From the NCBI GenBank assembly GCA_944472135.2, contig OX235263.1, positions 10,399,517 to 10,463,516 of the forward strand: a stretch of 64,000 nt of DNA. Direction: 5' to 3'. Positions 53,430-62,853 of the stretch are shown here, in pieces; position 1 is the stretch's first letter; the number at the start of each line of letters is the position of its first letter. Below the pieces are notes generated by a model. It made no database searches. It was given only the letters and a program-made list of their open reading frames with translations, and was not told the DNA's origin. The stretch comes from Trichobilharzia regenti. Taxonomy: Eukaryota > Platyhelminthes > Trematoda > Strigeidida > Schistosomatidae. The position numbers were made by a program, and so were the translations under genes.

Positions 53430-54665
53430 GTGATATATTAAAACAATTAGTCCCTTTGATAAATTTGAATAAGGCATTGTGAAGACAAATTTCGCGAGAT
53501 GGTATCATTTCGTAGTTTCTTTACAACCACTTTACAACTAACATGGTTAACAATAACACTAAAATAAAGATCATGACAATTACTCAGTTAAATCAAAAGC
53601 AAAAGTACATACTAATGACCAATCGTATTTAAATAGGTCAAGTAGTCAGTTCATGGTAGACGAAGATTGAAGTCTATTGATTTTTGTACACACAGTTTAG
53701 GCTGTATGTAATTAATCCCCAAAGTGTTCCATCACCTTCAATAACCAACCTTGAATTAGAGTTATGTGATGAAATAATTGTGAAACAGTCAGTAATTCAT
53801 ATTGATCTTGTTACGTGATATTAATAAGTGTTTCGCAATGGATGATGATGGATTTCTATTCAGATTAATAATCGCTTTGGGATTTTCTATATGTTTTAAT
53901 AACCATTTTGGAACATGTTCTTTTCGACGACATTGGAACATCCTATTGGTTCTACCTATGTGGGTGTCACTGCAAGTGCAGGTGAACTTGTCGATACAGT
54001 TTGAAGTAGAGTCCACAGAATTTCGTCCTTTAATCGTAGGTAAATACAGGGATCGAAAATGTTTGGCAAGTGAGAGAAAGAGATGGGGGGGGGGCGTAGA
54101 ATGTGCGTTTGATGGCTGACCGAAGTCTTTGAGCTAACTTTCAACTGCATAATCCGGTCACCCTTGAATAGTTTGGTACAGAAGCTGTCTTTTCAAGATG
54201 TAGTCTATCCTTACTGCAACAAGTGATGAAGTTCTCTGGATAACCATTAGCTAATAAAACTGAATGTACATGTCGAAGCTCATCCACTAATGTGTCACTC
54301 GTGCATATTTTTTGGGCCCTTGAGAACAAACATTTCACTCAATAGGGAACGTTTATACTGGTTAGGAACAAAACTGGTAAAATGAAGATATTGTCCACTC
54401 CATGTTTGTTTACGAAAAATAGAGCGCTGAATCGTTTCATCATTTCTCCTAGTCATAGTAATATCCAGGAAACCGAGTTTGTTATCGGATTCTAGTTCGG
54501 AAGTCACTCGAATATATGGATGAATATGATTAAATAGGGTAATAAAGTTTTCAATAGATTTGCTTTTATTACCAATAATAAGAGTATCATCTACATAACG
54601 TTTGTACAGCATAAATTCTCCAAGCCTGCCTTGCATTTGTTTCTCTAATTTCGACATACTATCAG
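53430..54665 (-). mobile_element. PLE-B copy, antisense in the innexin intron
   Basis: Minus strand from 54657: KQMQGRLGEFMLYKRYVDD (catalytic box), SELESDNKLGFLDITM, then the linker TLVDELRHVHSVLLANGYPE (about 54260), GIY-YIG DTHIGRTNRMFQCRRKEH (about 53930), and a pLTR at 53430-53760. A G run at 54085-54094 and frameshifts break it. The RT part is 5'-truncated exactly like the plus-strand copy. Confidence 0.8.
54295..54657 (-). pseudogene. PLE-B RT fragment (120 aa)
   Basis: Holds YVDDTLIIGNKSK and the downstream IFRKQTWSGQYLHFTSFVP block. About 95% similar by eye to 6616-6957. Confidence 0.8.
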
Positions 54666-54764
54666 TTGTTATATTCCGTCACAAATGAGCACGGTTGGAG
54701 AGATCATTGGATAACAAAGATTACCAGGATAATTATTTCTATTGCACTGTAAACCACGAGATCA

Positions 54765-54960
54765 ACTTTAATATTTTTTTTCACCAGCTAAATGTCAACT
54801 ACTGAATAGATGTTTATAAAGTTATATTTGTAAAATCTCAGCCGGAGATTGAAATGATTCATTCCAACGTTTCTTGTGTTCGGCAATCTGGTTCGAACTT
54901 CTTCAGGGAAATTAATCGAAATTAACATAACAAATTGTATGTTTATATATAAAAGTACAT
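54765..54960 (-). repeat. Outer PLE repeat with hammerhead, left
   Basis: Inverted counterpart of 56850-56960 (ATTGAAATGATTC against TCATTTCAATTTCG; TATAACTTTATAAA and its complement). Confidence 0.6.
54862..54910 (-). ncRNA. Hammerhead motif in outer PLE repeat
   Basis: Minus strand: helix I TTCC with GGAA, core CTGAAGA (54906-54900), helix II GTTCG/CGAAC, a 4-nt insertion ACAA, GAAA (54873-54870), CGT, H17 = T. The core is consensus, but the insertion before GAAA probably weakens it. The inverted copy at 56862-56908 lacks the insertion. Confidence 0.55.
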
Positions 54961-55151
54961 CTCTTATTTTTGAAAATGAATCAAAAAACTGCTATCAATG
55001 GGTATACTAAACAAAACAAAACAAATTATATATGTCCAAACCAAGTTCGCTTTTAACGGTCTGAAAAAATTTGGGCATTGGGTATATGATATTCGTTATA
55101 ATAAAGGTTTTTGTATTTCCCAATGAATGAAAAACAAAACGATATTGTTTT

Positions 55152-55194
55152 TACTGACGTTTCGCTATTTAATGCTAATAGCTTTCTCAAAGTA
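55152..55194 (-). ncRNA. Variant hammerhead, PLE-C left repeat
   Basis: Same sequence as 56588-56630 on the opposite strand. Core TTGAGAA (C3 to U, G8 to A) plus one extra A, then helix II GCTATT/AATAGC, GAAA, CGT, C. Confidence 0.5.
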
Positions 55195-55548
55195 TTATTA
55201 AACCGGAATTTACAAAATCAATCAGCATATATATAACAAAGAGTTAGAGGGTGAGAAAATATAGACTTAGTTCAACTTAAAAGGACATATTGAAAGTCAA
55301 AATAACAATGAAGATCGTTCAAACCAAATATCAAAGGTAATAGTATACCTGTTATTATATCAAAATAAAGTTTACTAACTTGATCATCGTTCGTCAGTCT
55401 GGGTCGCTTTTTGTTGTCAAGTTGGCGAACTGGTAAAGATAACAAAATCGGATGAAGATTGTTGGATTTTATCAGTGTGTAGAAATATGAAAGTAGTGTG
55501 CGTTTACATAGTGAACTTGCTCATCAAATTTATGTTGATTTTGCTACT

Positions 55549-55857
55549 TCATGGGGGAAGGTGTTGTAGCCAGGTCAGATTCTGTTTTAGTCCATCATTC
55601 CTATTCAGGCAATTTGGATTCCACTTGATATGAAGTGCTTCTGATATTAGACGTTCTTTGAGGTTTCTGAAGTTTTTCTGGATTATTTCAATATTGTCAA
55701 AATCAATTTTGTGGCCTGATTCTATAGCATGTAGACCTATGGCTGATGATTTTTGAAGTTTTTCTAGTTCAATTGGATTTCTCAGTGGTCGAAGAGATGC
55801 TCTACGATGTTCATTTCTTCTGATTTTGATTTCTCGAGATGTTTGTCCGATGTACAT
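55549..55857 (-). pseudogene. PLE-C GIY-YIG endonuclease domain
   Basis: A 102-aa frame: MYIGQTSREIKIRRNEHRRA, GLHAIESGHKIDFDNIEI, RNLKERLISEALHIKWNPN. The order YIG, R-x-x-x-R, H, E and ALHI-K matches the PLE endonuclease from the second GIY-YIG strand to the end. The preceding CxxC half is upstream (55860-55900) in a damaged context. Confidence 0.8.
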
Positions 55858-56017
55858 CGCATCACATTCGGAGCATTTTATTTTATAGACACAATTAGAT
55901 AGAGAATCTTTAGGGATTTGGTCTTTTATATGGACAAAGTGTGTCCGATGTTTTGAAGAAAACTCGAATGTCGAGCTGATTGAGTACTCTTATGATATCA
56001 TCTGACGTCTCTGGTCT

Positions 56018-56719
56018 TTATGTAATGACGACTGTTGATGTCCATGTTTTCGGAATGCATTTTCGGCCATACTTAATGTCTGTGTTGATTTTGTTGATGA
56101 AGTTCCTTGGGTAGTTGTTTTGCTTGAGAGTTTCAGTGATGTTTGATATTTCTACTTCTTTTCCTTGCTCGTCCGTTATCAGAGAGTGTGCTCGTTTAAG
56201 ATGACTTGAAACAACTGAAATCTTTGCGCTAATGGGGTGTGATGATTTGAAGTCTAAATACTTATTGGAGTGGGTTTTCTTTCTGAATATGGATATACTA
56301 AAATGTCCGTTTTCCTTTCTCTTAACTAGGCAGTCTAGAAATGCTAGTTCACCGATGTCTGATTCTGCTTCCGAAGTGAATTGGATTTTGGGAGATACAC
56401 AGTTTATTTTCTCCAGGAATGAATTGTGTAGATTTCGCTTTAGTACTACAAAAGTATCGTCCACATATCTTAGGCATATTTTAGGAGTGAGTATGCTTGA
56501 AAAGATATTATTTTCGAATTTATTCATGTAAAGATCGGCGACTATTGTTATATATATGCTGAGATTTTGTAACTTCCGGTTTAATAATACTTTGAGAAAG
56601 CTATTAGCAATAAATAGCGAAACGTCAGTAAAAACAACGATATCGTTTTGTTTTTCATTCATTGGGAAACACAAAAAACCTTTCTTAAAACAAAACAAAA
56701 TTGTATGAACTATGATCAA
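56018..56719 (-). pseudogene. PLE-C reverse transcriptase 3' part (233-aa frame)
   Basis: LRYVDDTFVVLKRNLHNSFL (catalytic motif C near residue 90), QFTSEAESDIGELAFLDCLV, IFRKKTHSNKYLDFKSSHP, SSHLKRAHSLITDEQ, then the linker. The first ~70 residues are translated from the terminal repeat fused to RT, not from RT itself. Upstream catalytic motif A is absent. Confidence 0.8.
56588..56630 (+). ncRNA. Variant hammerhead, PLE-C right repeat
   Basis: Helix I TACT (56588-56591) with AGTA (56627-56630). Core TTGAGAA (56592-56598), extra A, helix II GCTATT/AATAGC, GAAA (56619-56622), CGT palindromic helix III, cleavage after GTC. Confidence 0.5.
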
Positions 56720-56792
56720 AACTTTTTTGACCTCAGACTTTCAAAATTTGTCTACTTTTGTTAAAATATATGTGTATATGCAGTATACGATG

Positions 56793-56837
56793 GTGTGTCT
56801 GTATGTGTGTGTGTGTGTGTGGGTGGGTGGGTGGGTG
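56793..56837 (+). repeat. (GT)n and GGGT repeat with G-quadruplex motif
   Basis: GT dinucleotides run into GGGTGGGTGGGTGGG (56821-56835), four GGG runs with single-base loops. It sits about 25 bp before a hammerhead remnant in the innexin intron. Confidence 0.85.
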
Positions 56838-56849
56838 AACATTCATAAA

Positions 56850-56960
56850 ACATTTGCTATTCTCATATGAGAAGTTCGGACCAGATTGCCGAACGAAACG
56901 TAGGAATTAATCATTTCAATTTCGTTGAGATTTTACAAATATAACTTTATAAATGTCTAC
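56850..56960 (+). repeat. Outer PLE repeat, right, with hammerhead remnant
   Basis: GTTCGG-ACCAGATTG-CCGAAC helix II directly followed by GAAACGTAGGAA (56884-56905). The core upstream is ATGAGAA, so it is likely inactive. Confidence 0.55.
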
Positions 56961-57039
56961 TTCTCACTCAGCGCTCAATTATTTTGCAACTCTCCGGTCA
57001 AACCTTGATCACAGTTCATATGAATATATTGAATCGATG

Positions 57040-57250
57040 TTTTGAAGCTGTACTCAGAAGTCCTGACCAGTGGTACTTATCATGTCAAGGTTAATTGGAC
57101 GTTCATGAAAGAGATATTCGTTGAAGACAGGCCCAAATCACAAACTGAAGAATTTAGAATTCACAGGTCACTGAATTCCGACTCAGGTGGTTAAATTATC
57201 AACGTGTTTGGTCTCATAAACTGAAGGTCCCGGATTTGATCCCAGGTGGG
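57040..57250 (+). mobile_element. SINE-c fragment, decayed
   Basis: AGTCCTGACCAGTGG, TTAGAATTCACAGGTCACTG and AAGGTCCCGGATTTGATCCC parallel 52690-52910 on the plus strand. Confidence 0.5.
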
Positions 57251-57975
57251 GTTATGCGCAAGCATAAGTGAAGAGCGTGGTCGAGTGTGTTGACCATTTA
57301 ACTTATTTGAGGAGTTACATCAGCCAACTCCAACGAGTTTATCGCTGACGAAATCTCAGCACGGATACAGAGGGCATTTGCCAGCTTACGCCATCTGTGA
57401 CTTAGTCCGGCTGGCTATCGATCAAATGAAGTGTGTACCGCTCATTAGTTCGCTCTGTCCTCTTTACAGATGTTAGTGAGACACAATCATTGAAAGTTAA
57501 AGATATGCAAAGGCTGGCTGGCTGGCTGTCTCTGATCATAGATATCTATGTTCTATCTGCCATGTTTGTTGGTATCATACAGCGAGTAGTATTTAGGTTA
57601 GACATTACTCTGGTCATCGATCAATAAAGTCCATAACAGTTAGTTTGAGCTACCCAAATAGGGAGGTATAGGCGCTTTGGATCCTCGGGATGATAGGAAC
57701 CAAAGAAGGCCGAAGACAGTTGGTGATATGGTTCAAAATCGTTCTCAATGGTTGGCACACATGCATTCACTCCTCGTGATTTGTCATATTCAATAAAGCT
57801 TTATTATTCTTGCACATTATCATTGTTTTCCCTCAACTTTCTGTTTATTTTCTCTCTTTTGAATACATCTTTACTTTCTTCTCTTGCTTTGCGTGGTACA
57901 CGGAGTGTGGCAACTTGAAGTGGTGCACATTAGTGCAAAGTTCTACACTGAAACCAGTCAGTCAGTTACCGTTGA
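57251..57975 (+). mobile_element. SR2-like 3' fragment
   Basis: VECVDHLTYLRSYISQLQR (57275) is the FTYLGS region, then decayed RT C-terminal sequence. The 3' untranslated region has TGTGGCAACTTGAAGTGGTG and ends AAACCAGTCAGTCAG, like 740-800. Confidence 0.7.
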
Positions 57976-57984
57976 AGAGTCCCA

Positions 57985-58060
57985 AGCAAGGGTGAAAAAG
58001 ATGTATAATTCACCCCGCTTTCCAATGATCTTTCTCTAACCGATGTCGGTTCCCAGTGAA
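57985..58060 (+). mobile_element. SINE-c hammerhead-end fragment
   Basis: TTGAAGAGTCCCAAGCAAGG and TCTCTAACCGATGTCGG are recognisable. The GAAA box is lost. Confidence 0.4.
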
Positions 58061-58129
58061 ATCTAACAACCGGCGTGTGAATGACTTATTACGTTTTTTT
58101 CTGAATGAAACATAAGGCTTCAATTTAAT

Positions 58130-58785
58130 TGAATTTGAGATTTTTCCGTCGATTGATTGCACAAAAGTGCTCGGTCTCAGGTTGACATGTCGGCTTCTTG
58201 TGCAGATGCTTCGACGATGTCTGTGCACTTAATTAGAATTAAACTGGCGGATGGTGACTAGCAGTGGAATCCCGGGTGAAGCGCACTTCGTCCTGTTTGG
58301 GACTCGTCATCCGGATATACCTGCATTTCCCGGTAAGTGATGATGTTCCCACCGAGGCTTGAACCCAGTGCCCATAGTTTCAAACGCCAACAACAGGACG
58401 AAATGCGCATTCTGGATTCCACTGCTAGGCATCATCCACCAGTTAGATTCTAATTAAATGCACAGACATCATCGAAGCGTCTGCACAAGTAGCCGACATG
58501 TCAACCTGAGACCCGGCACTTCGGTTCAATCAATCGACGGGAAAATCTCAAATTCAATTAAATAATTCATATGACCCGTTGCACAAGAGATGGCTCTCGT
58601 GGTCCAGGTGGTCTAGTCGATAATGCTTTGGCGTTTGAAACTATGGGCAATAGGTTCGAGCAGCGGTGGGAACATCATCACTCACTGGAGAGTGCAAGTA
58701 CATCCGGATAAAATCCCAAAACAGGGCGAAATGCGCGTCCTGTATTCCACTGCTAGTCGTCATCCAACAGTTAGAAACATAAGAC
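58130..58785. mobile_element. Sm-alpha head-to-head pair
   Basis: Left copy on the minus strand (58130-58390), with hammerhead relic at 58263-58320. Right copy on the plus strand (58391-58785) runs from one hammerhead (GGACGAAATGCGCATTCTGG at 58394) through a tRNA-like head (GTGGTCTAGTCGATAATGC, AGGTTCGAGC) to the next (GGGCGAAATGCGCGTCCTG at 58728), about 333 bp. All three ribozyme cores carry mutations. Confidence 0.7.
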
Positions 58786-58904
58786 TTCAAGTTTTGAAGT
58801 TTTCCTAGCGGTGCTGCTGTTTTTCTTCATGGTACGAGGTCGTTACCCTTGCTGTCAGCCTCTTCTCCTTTAAAGATTTATTAATAACTGGTAAACTAGT
58901 CAAG

Positions 58905-58995
58905 GCTTAGTGAATGCATCCTCTGGGAATCGAACCCAAAGGACGTTATCGGTTGATTAACACCCTACTATTTAACCACCAAGATTCGCCGAAAT
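58905..58995 (-). mobile_element. tRNA-like SINE head (SINE-f)
   Basis: Minus strand: CTTGGTGGTTAAATAGTAGG (A-box-like) and TGGGTTCGATTCCCAGAGG (B box). It ends 80 bp before the innexin exon at 59075. No tail could be delimited. Confidence 0.45.
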
Positions 58996-59074
58996 TGATT
59001 AGTATTTAACAGTAAAAACATATTTCGTCTCAGTATTATTTAACTGTTTATTTTATTATTGCATTACATTACAG

Positions 59075-59834
59075 AATCATTCAGGATTTCATGTTCAACG
59101 AATAATGCGTAGTGCACTCCGTGTTAACTGTACACCAAGTGATTCAACCCAAACTATAACTGATGGTCTTGCTCGATACATTGACAATGTGATCTATCAT
59201 AGATCATATAAAACTTGGCGTGTACCATCCTCCACAGATAAATCACGCAGTAAACAAAAGATATCACGAATAGATGCTGCTATAAAATCTGTACAAAAGT
59301 CTACTGTCTGTGCATCTTCCGAATCGACAACATCCTCACATGAAACTGGAACAGAGACAAAACTTGTTAAATTTGAAAAACGACCCACATCTTCATCATA
59401 TCAATATAGAACACTACCTAGTGAAACTACCACCTTGCCTAGAAGTCATAAAAAGTCACGTGCACCTCAACCACCGGTAACAACATCAACTACCACGCCT
59501 ACTACCACTACTACAAATTCATCGAAATTAAACTCTGATCAGATAATTTACACATCGAATCTAGTTTCAAAGCCTAGTGTAAATGTGATACAACCTAAAG
59601 GGAAGCCAGCGCCTAGACGGAATCCACGCAGAGGTGGAGCATCAGCATCATCATCATCGACGTCTCTATGCTGTAATAAATGCGGTTTGTGTTTTACTGG
59701 TCTTTCAAATTTTGACAAAAGTAGTCAGAAGTCAGTGTTGGAACAACCACTTGTATCCACATCAAAAGTGACGTCAAAAACAACCTCAACAGCCTCAGTA
59801 ATGACGACGTCGACAAATCAAACAAACACTCCGA
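59075..59834 (+). CDS. Innexin exon: cytoplasmic loop after TM2
   Basis: Continues the frame of 51637-51866 in phase 0: NHSGFHVQRIMRSALR then TDGLARYIDNVIYHRSYKTW. These match the cytoplasmic loop of innexins, where xSGxHVxxI follows TM2 and an (A)R(Y/H)I(E/D)D segment comes next. From about residue 50 it is a long serine/threonine-rich, probably disordered loop with a cysteine cluster LCCNKCGLCFTG (about residue 200). Acceptor TTGCATTACATTACAG ends at 59074. A consensus donor CGA|GTAAGT lies at 59835, giving a 760-nt exon in phase 1. Without it the frame stops at 59879-59881, which would omit TM3 and TM4, so splicing at 59835 is preferred. The following exon was not found. Confidence 0.8.
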
Positions 59835-60054
59835 GTAAGTTGAATGCTGATAATTATTTTAGCATACTTAACACAGGCTGATTTGATTTTACTGCTTTAT
59901 GAATTTTCTTAAAGAGAAGGCTTTAACTGACGTGAATCTTTTGATGAACTACTTGTTAGTATTCGCTAAGATGCTGTCTGACTAATTGCTCAATTTCCAT
60001 TCATCATTCAACCATATTTCAAGATAGCGAGAAACTGAACACTGTTGATTATCT
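59835..60054 (+). other. Start of next innexin intron (inferred)
   Basis: Follows the GTAAGT donor. The in-frame TGA at 59879 would be intronic. No coding signal after it. Confidence 0.5.
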
Positions 60055-61220
60055 TTATATATTAATATTGTTCCCTTGGGTTCCTAGTGGAACAAAGGGC
60101 TTCAACTGCACGTCTCCACTTGCCACTTCTGCTGTACTTTTCACCCGCATCCATGTTAAATCATACTATTTCAACTCCTTCTCACACGATCTCCTCCATG
60201 TCACCCTTGCACTGACGTCCCACTCGCCGCTTCCCCTTCTTTCGGCCTGGTTCCACTCGAGCAATTGCTTGACGCACGCGCGATGTCACCCAGCGACCTC
60301 CACAGCGAATGTCCATCTCCATCTATCTCCACTTTTTCCTGCATATTTGTTCGGCGGCGATTGGTTCTTGTTTTGTTTGTTTGTTCGCAGTCAGAGTTTC
60401 TTGTTGGTTATTCTTTCCGACCCGGCCATCTGATCTTCAGTACAGATCCAGCCAAAAACAGTTAGTTGCTGATAAAGGTCTGCAACAAGCTGTTGGAAAT
60501 ATTCTTCATGACCCACCCGCCAAGCTTCTGATCCGTATAGAAGAACTGACTGAATTGACGTTGTTTGTACTGAAAATCCGATCGAATTTTTGTTGATGCT
60601 GGCTGAGTGACGAAGATTTCCAGATTAGATTGGTTTTAGGTTGATGAAGGTATGCGTTTCTCGCCTTCCCGATTCTCACTCGGTTTGACATCCTTGTCCG
60701 TTCCCACTGCCTCTAGTTGAGACAATGCTCAATGCTAGATAAGTAAGTGAATGACGTAACCTCTTTCAAATCCCTCCCGTTGGTGGTGACTGACGCTGGA
60801 TGTTGCTGTTGTTGGTTGGTTGGTTATTTTCATAGCCTCCATCTCACCTATGTTTACATGGAGTCCTGTCTTCACTTTTTCCTTATCGACCAGTGTGTCG
60901 TTTTTCACTTGTCAGCCTTCGATTTTGTGTGACATCAAACATAAATCACCCACGCGCGAAATCCAGGCCTTCCAGGTTCTTCATGTCGGTCCAGGGTATT
61001 CCTGTCTTCTCATTTCTTACTTTCTGACGCATAATCCAGTCAGTCCACCACAACTAGGAATATCATTCATTGGTGATAATAAGCACCTTTGTCTGACTCC
61101 TGTGTTTACTTCAAACGCCTCACTGAGTTTTCCGTTGTAGATCACTTGACATGTGCCGCCGTTGTCGTACAACTGTTGAATAAGGTTGATGATTGGCTGT
61201 TTGATATTAGCAGTAGACCT
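60055..61220 (-). mobile_element. RTE fragment
   Basis: 3' signature at 60068-60110. The minus strand has KWRWR-like remnants near 60330, NVNSVSSSIRIRSLAG (about 60520), SNRVRIGKARNAYLHQP (about 60650), and the VYDNGGTC-IYNGKLSEAFEV region (about 61120-61180). One of the longer RTE relics, but many frameshifts. Confidence 0.75.
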
Positions 61221-62019
61221 GAGTGGTTTTCACATACACCTTTAGAGTACAGTGATGTTTGTATTATCCCCCGCTTATGACTATGGAACCCTGTTGATTG
61301 TCAACCATTTTAGTCTATCATCCGTTGAAGGTCATCTAAACGGAAACCATTTAAGCCCATGTATACATATGGAACTGTTGTCAAACTCGTTCGTCTTTCA
61401 CTGTTGATCCAAAACAATGAAAACTCTCTACTTCAAAGGTCTGCCCTTTTTTTATTATTTCCCTAACTTGTGTATTTCAGTGGTATTGTTCACAATGATG
61501 GCTGTCGTTACGAATAGTGGTTAGGATAGTAGACCTAAAAATCTACTAATCAGGAAGTCCGTTAACAAAACAGACTCGTAAACACTATGGGTAAATAACA
61601 CTCTACCACAGTGTACAATTTTTAATTCTTATATCAATGAGACATTTGTAAACAACCAAGTTCACGAAAATTTTCCGTCCGAACATTGGTAAAAACAAGA
61701 CACGTAATTCAGTGGAGAGGCTGCTGTCAACGGTGGATTCATTCTTATCTTAAGCTGTACATTTCTTTTCCACAAAAGGCATGAGCTGTCACAAACATAT
61801 TTGTTAATACTATTCAGTCTAAAAGAGGAGCTGAATAGGTGTTTAAGAGTTGCACAAAATGATGAATAATTTAATGAAAGTCAACTGTGATTAGAATGCA
61901 TATAGGCACGAAGAGAAATATGGAATTATATAAGAGTTCTGAAGAGTTGCAAGAGTTATAAGGAGTTAGAAAAAAACAAAAAAATACCAAGCCGGTAATA
62001 ATCAATACGATTGTTTTGA
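61221..62019. other. No gene seen
   Basis: AT-rich intronic-looking sequence. The missing TM3-TM4 innexin exon was looked for and not found here. Confidence 0.35.
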
Positions 62020-62056
62020 TGTGGTTTTGTTCTCTGAGCTAGCTGGATAGTTAATT

Positions 62057-62098
62057 TGCGAAGCTTTCATCGCCCTACTGGGTGACATCTTCAGCGCA
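62057..62098 (-). ncRNA. Hammerhead motif, PLE-H left repeat
   Basis: Minus strand: helix I TGCG with CGCA, core CTGAAGA, helix II TCACCC-AGT-AGGGCGA (one mismatch), GAAA, helix III AGCT palindrome, H17 = T. Core fully consensus. Confidence 0.6.
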
Positions 62099-62261
62099 TA
62101 CTTCAATTTACTGAAGTGAGCTTTTAGGTTTCTCCACGAGTTTACTAATCATTCCTCCTGGTGACCTTGGACGTGATTGGTTGTTTATGTGTTTTCACAC
62201 CTTCTAGGTTACTTGTGTTGGAACTGATTGTTTCTGTGACTTGAACTTTGACCCATTGTGT

Positions 62262-62640
62262 CTGAAGTTTCTTTCTTATTGGTTGATAAATTTTGTCTAT
62301 CTCGATGTGTCTATTGATTGATGATTCACTGGAATGCCAAGCTTCTAAAAATTCTCTAGCATTCTTGTTATTTCCTTTGTCTAATATTTGAACGTTGTCC
62401 CAGTCGAATTGATGTCCGTGGTTGTCTGTGTGTAGTGATATGCGGGAGTGGATATCATGTCTTTTGACGGCTAGCTTATGATCATGGATACGAAGACGAA
62501 GGGGACGTCCACTTTGGCCAATGTAGTGTTTTTCACAGTTGTTACAGTTTATTTTGTAGATGATGTTGGTTTTGTCTTCTTTTGCTGTTGAGTCTTTTGG
62601 TTGACATAGAATTGAGTGCAGCGACTTTGTTGGTTTGTGT
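62262..62640 (-). pseudogene. PLE-H GIY-YIG endonuclease
   Basis: The minus-strand frame has no ATG start: NIIYKINCNNCEKHYIGQSG (Y-K-I, CxxC and YIG all present), RPLRLRIHDHKLAVKRHD, ISLHTDNHGHQFDWDNVQIL, REFLEAWHSSESSINRHIEI. This is close to a complete PLE-type GIY-YIG domain with its zinc-finger-like cysteines, ending near the left repeat. It was probably part of an RT fusion that is missing here. Confidence 0.8.
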
Positions 62641-62772
62641 ACGACGTCAATTCCTAAAGTAACCTAGAAGGTGTGAAAACACATAAACAACCAATCACGT
62701 CCAAGGTCACCAGGAGGAATGATTAGTAAACTCGTGGAGAAACCTAAAAGCTCACTTCAGTAAATTGAAGTA

Positions 62773-62814
62773 TGCGCTGAAGATGTCACCCAGTAGGTTG
62801 ATGAAAGCTTCGCA
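62773..62814 (+). ncRNA. Hammerhead motif, PLE-H right repeat
   Basis: Helix I TGCG (62773-62776) with CGCA (62811-62814), core CTGAAGA (62777-62783), GAAA (62803-62806). Helix II is weaker than in the left copy (GGTTGAT instead of GGGCGAT). Confidence 0.55.
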
Positions 62815-62853
62815 AACTAACCATCCAGCTCAGAGAACAAAACCATATCAAAA

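Larger units (their letters stand above)
55105..56700 (-). mobile_element. PLE-C element with inverted terminal repeats
   Basis: Left repeat 55105-55215 and inverted right repeat 56555-56690 share ACTGACGTTTCGCTATTTA and its complement. Between them on the minus strand lie RT (KICLRYVDDTFVVLKRN, about 56480), the linker (NYPRNFINKINTDI, about 56090) and GIY-YIG (MYIGQTSREIKIRRNEHRRA, about 55850). Most of the RT fingers and palm upstream of motif C are missing. Confidence 0.8.
51867..59074 (+). other. Innexin intron (7.2 kb), retroelement-filled
   Basis: GTAAGTTT donor and TGCATTACATTACAG acceptor, both phase 0. It holds RTE, SINE-c, PLE-B, PLE-C, SR2-like and Sm-alpha insertions in both orientations, with several hammerhead motifs and a G4-forming run. 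Confidence 0.75.

Noticed and set aside
59879..59881. TGA as the true end of the innexin
   Set aside because: It would remove TM3, the second extracellular loop and TM4. A consensus GTAAGT donor 45 nt upstream explains the frame end better, though a truncated isoform cannot be excluded.
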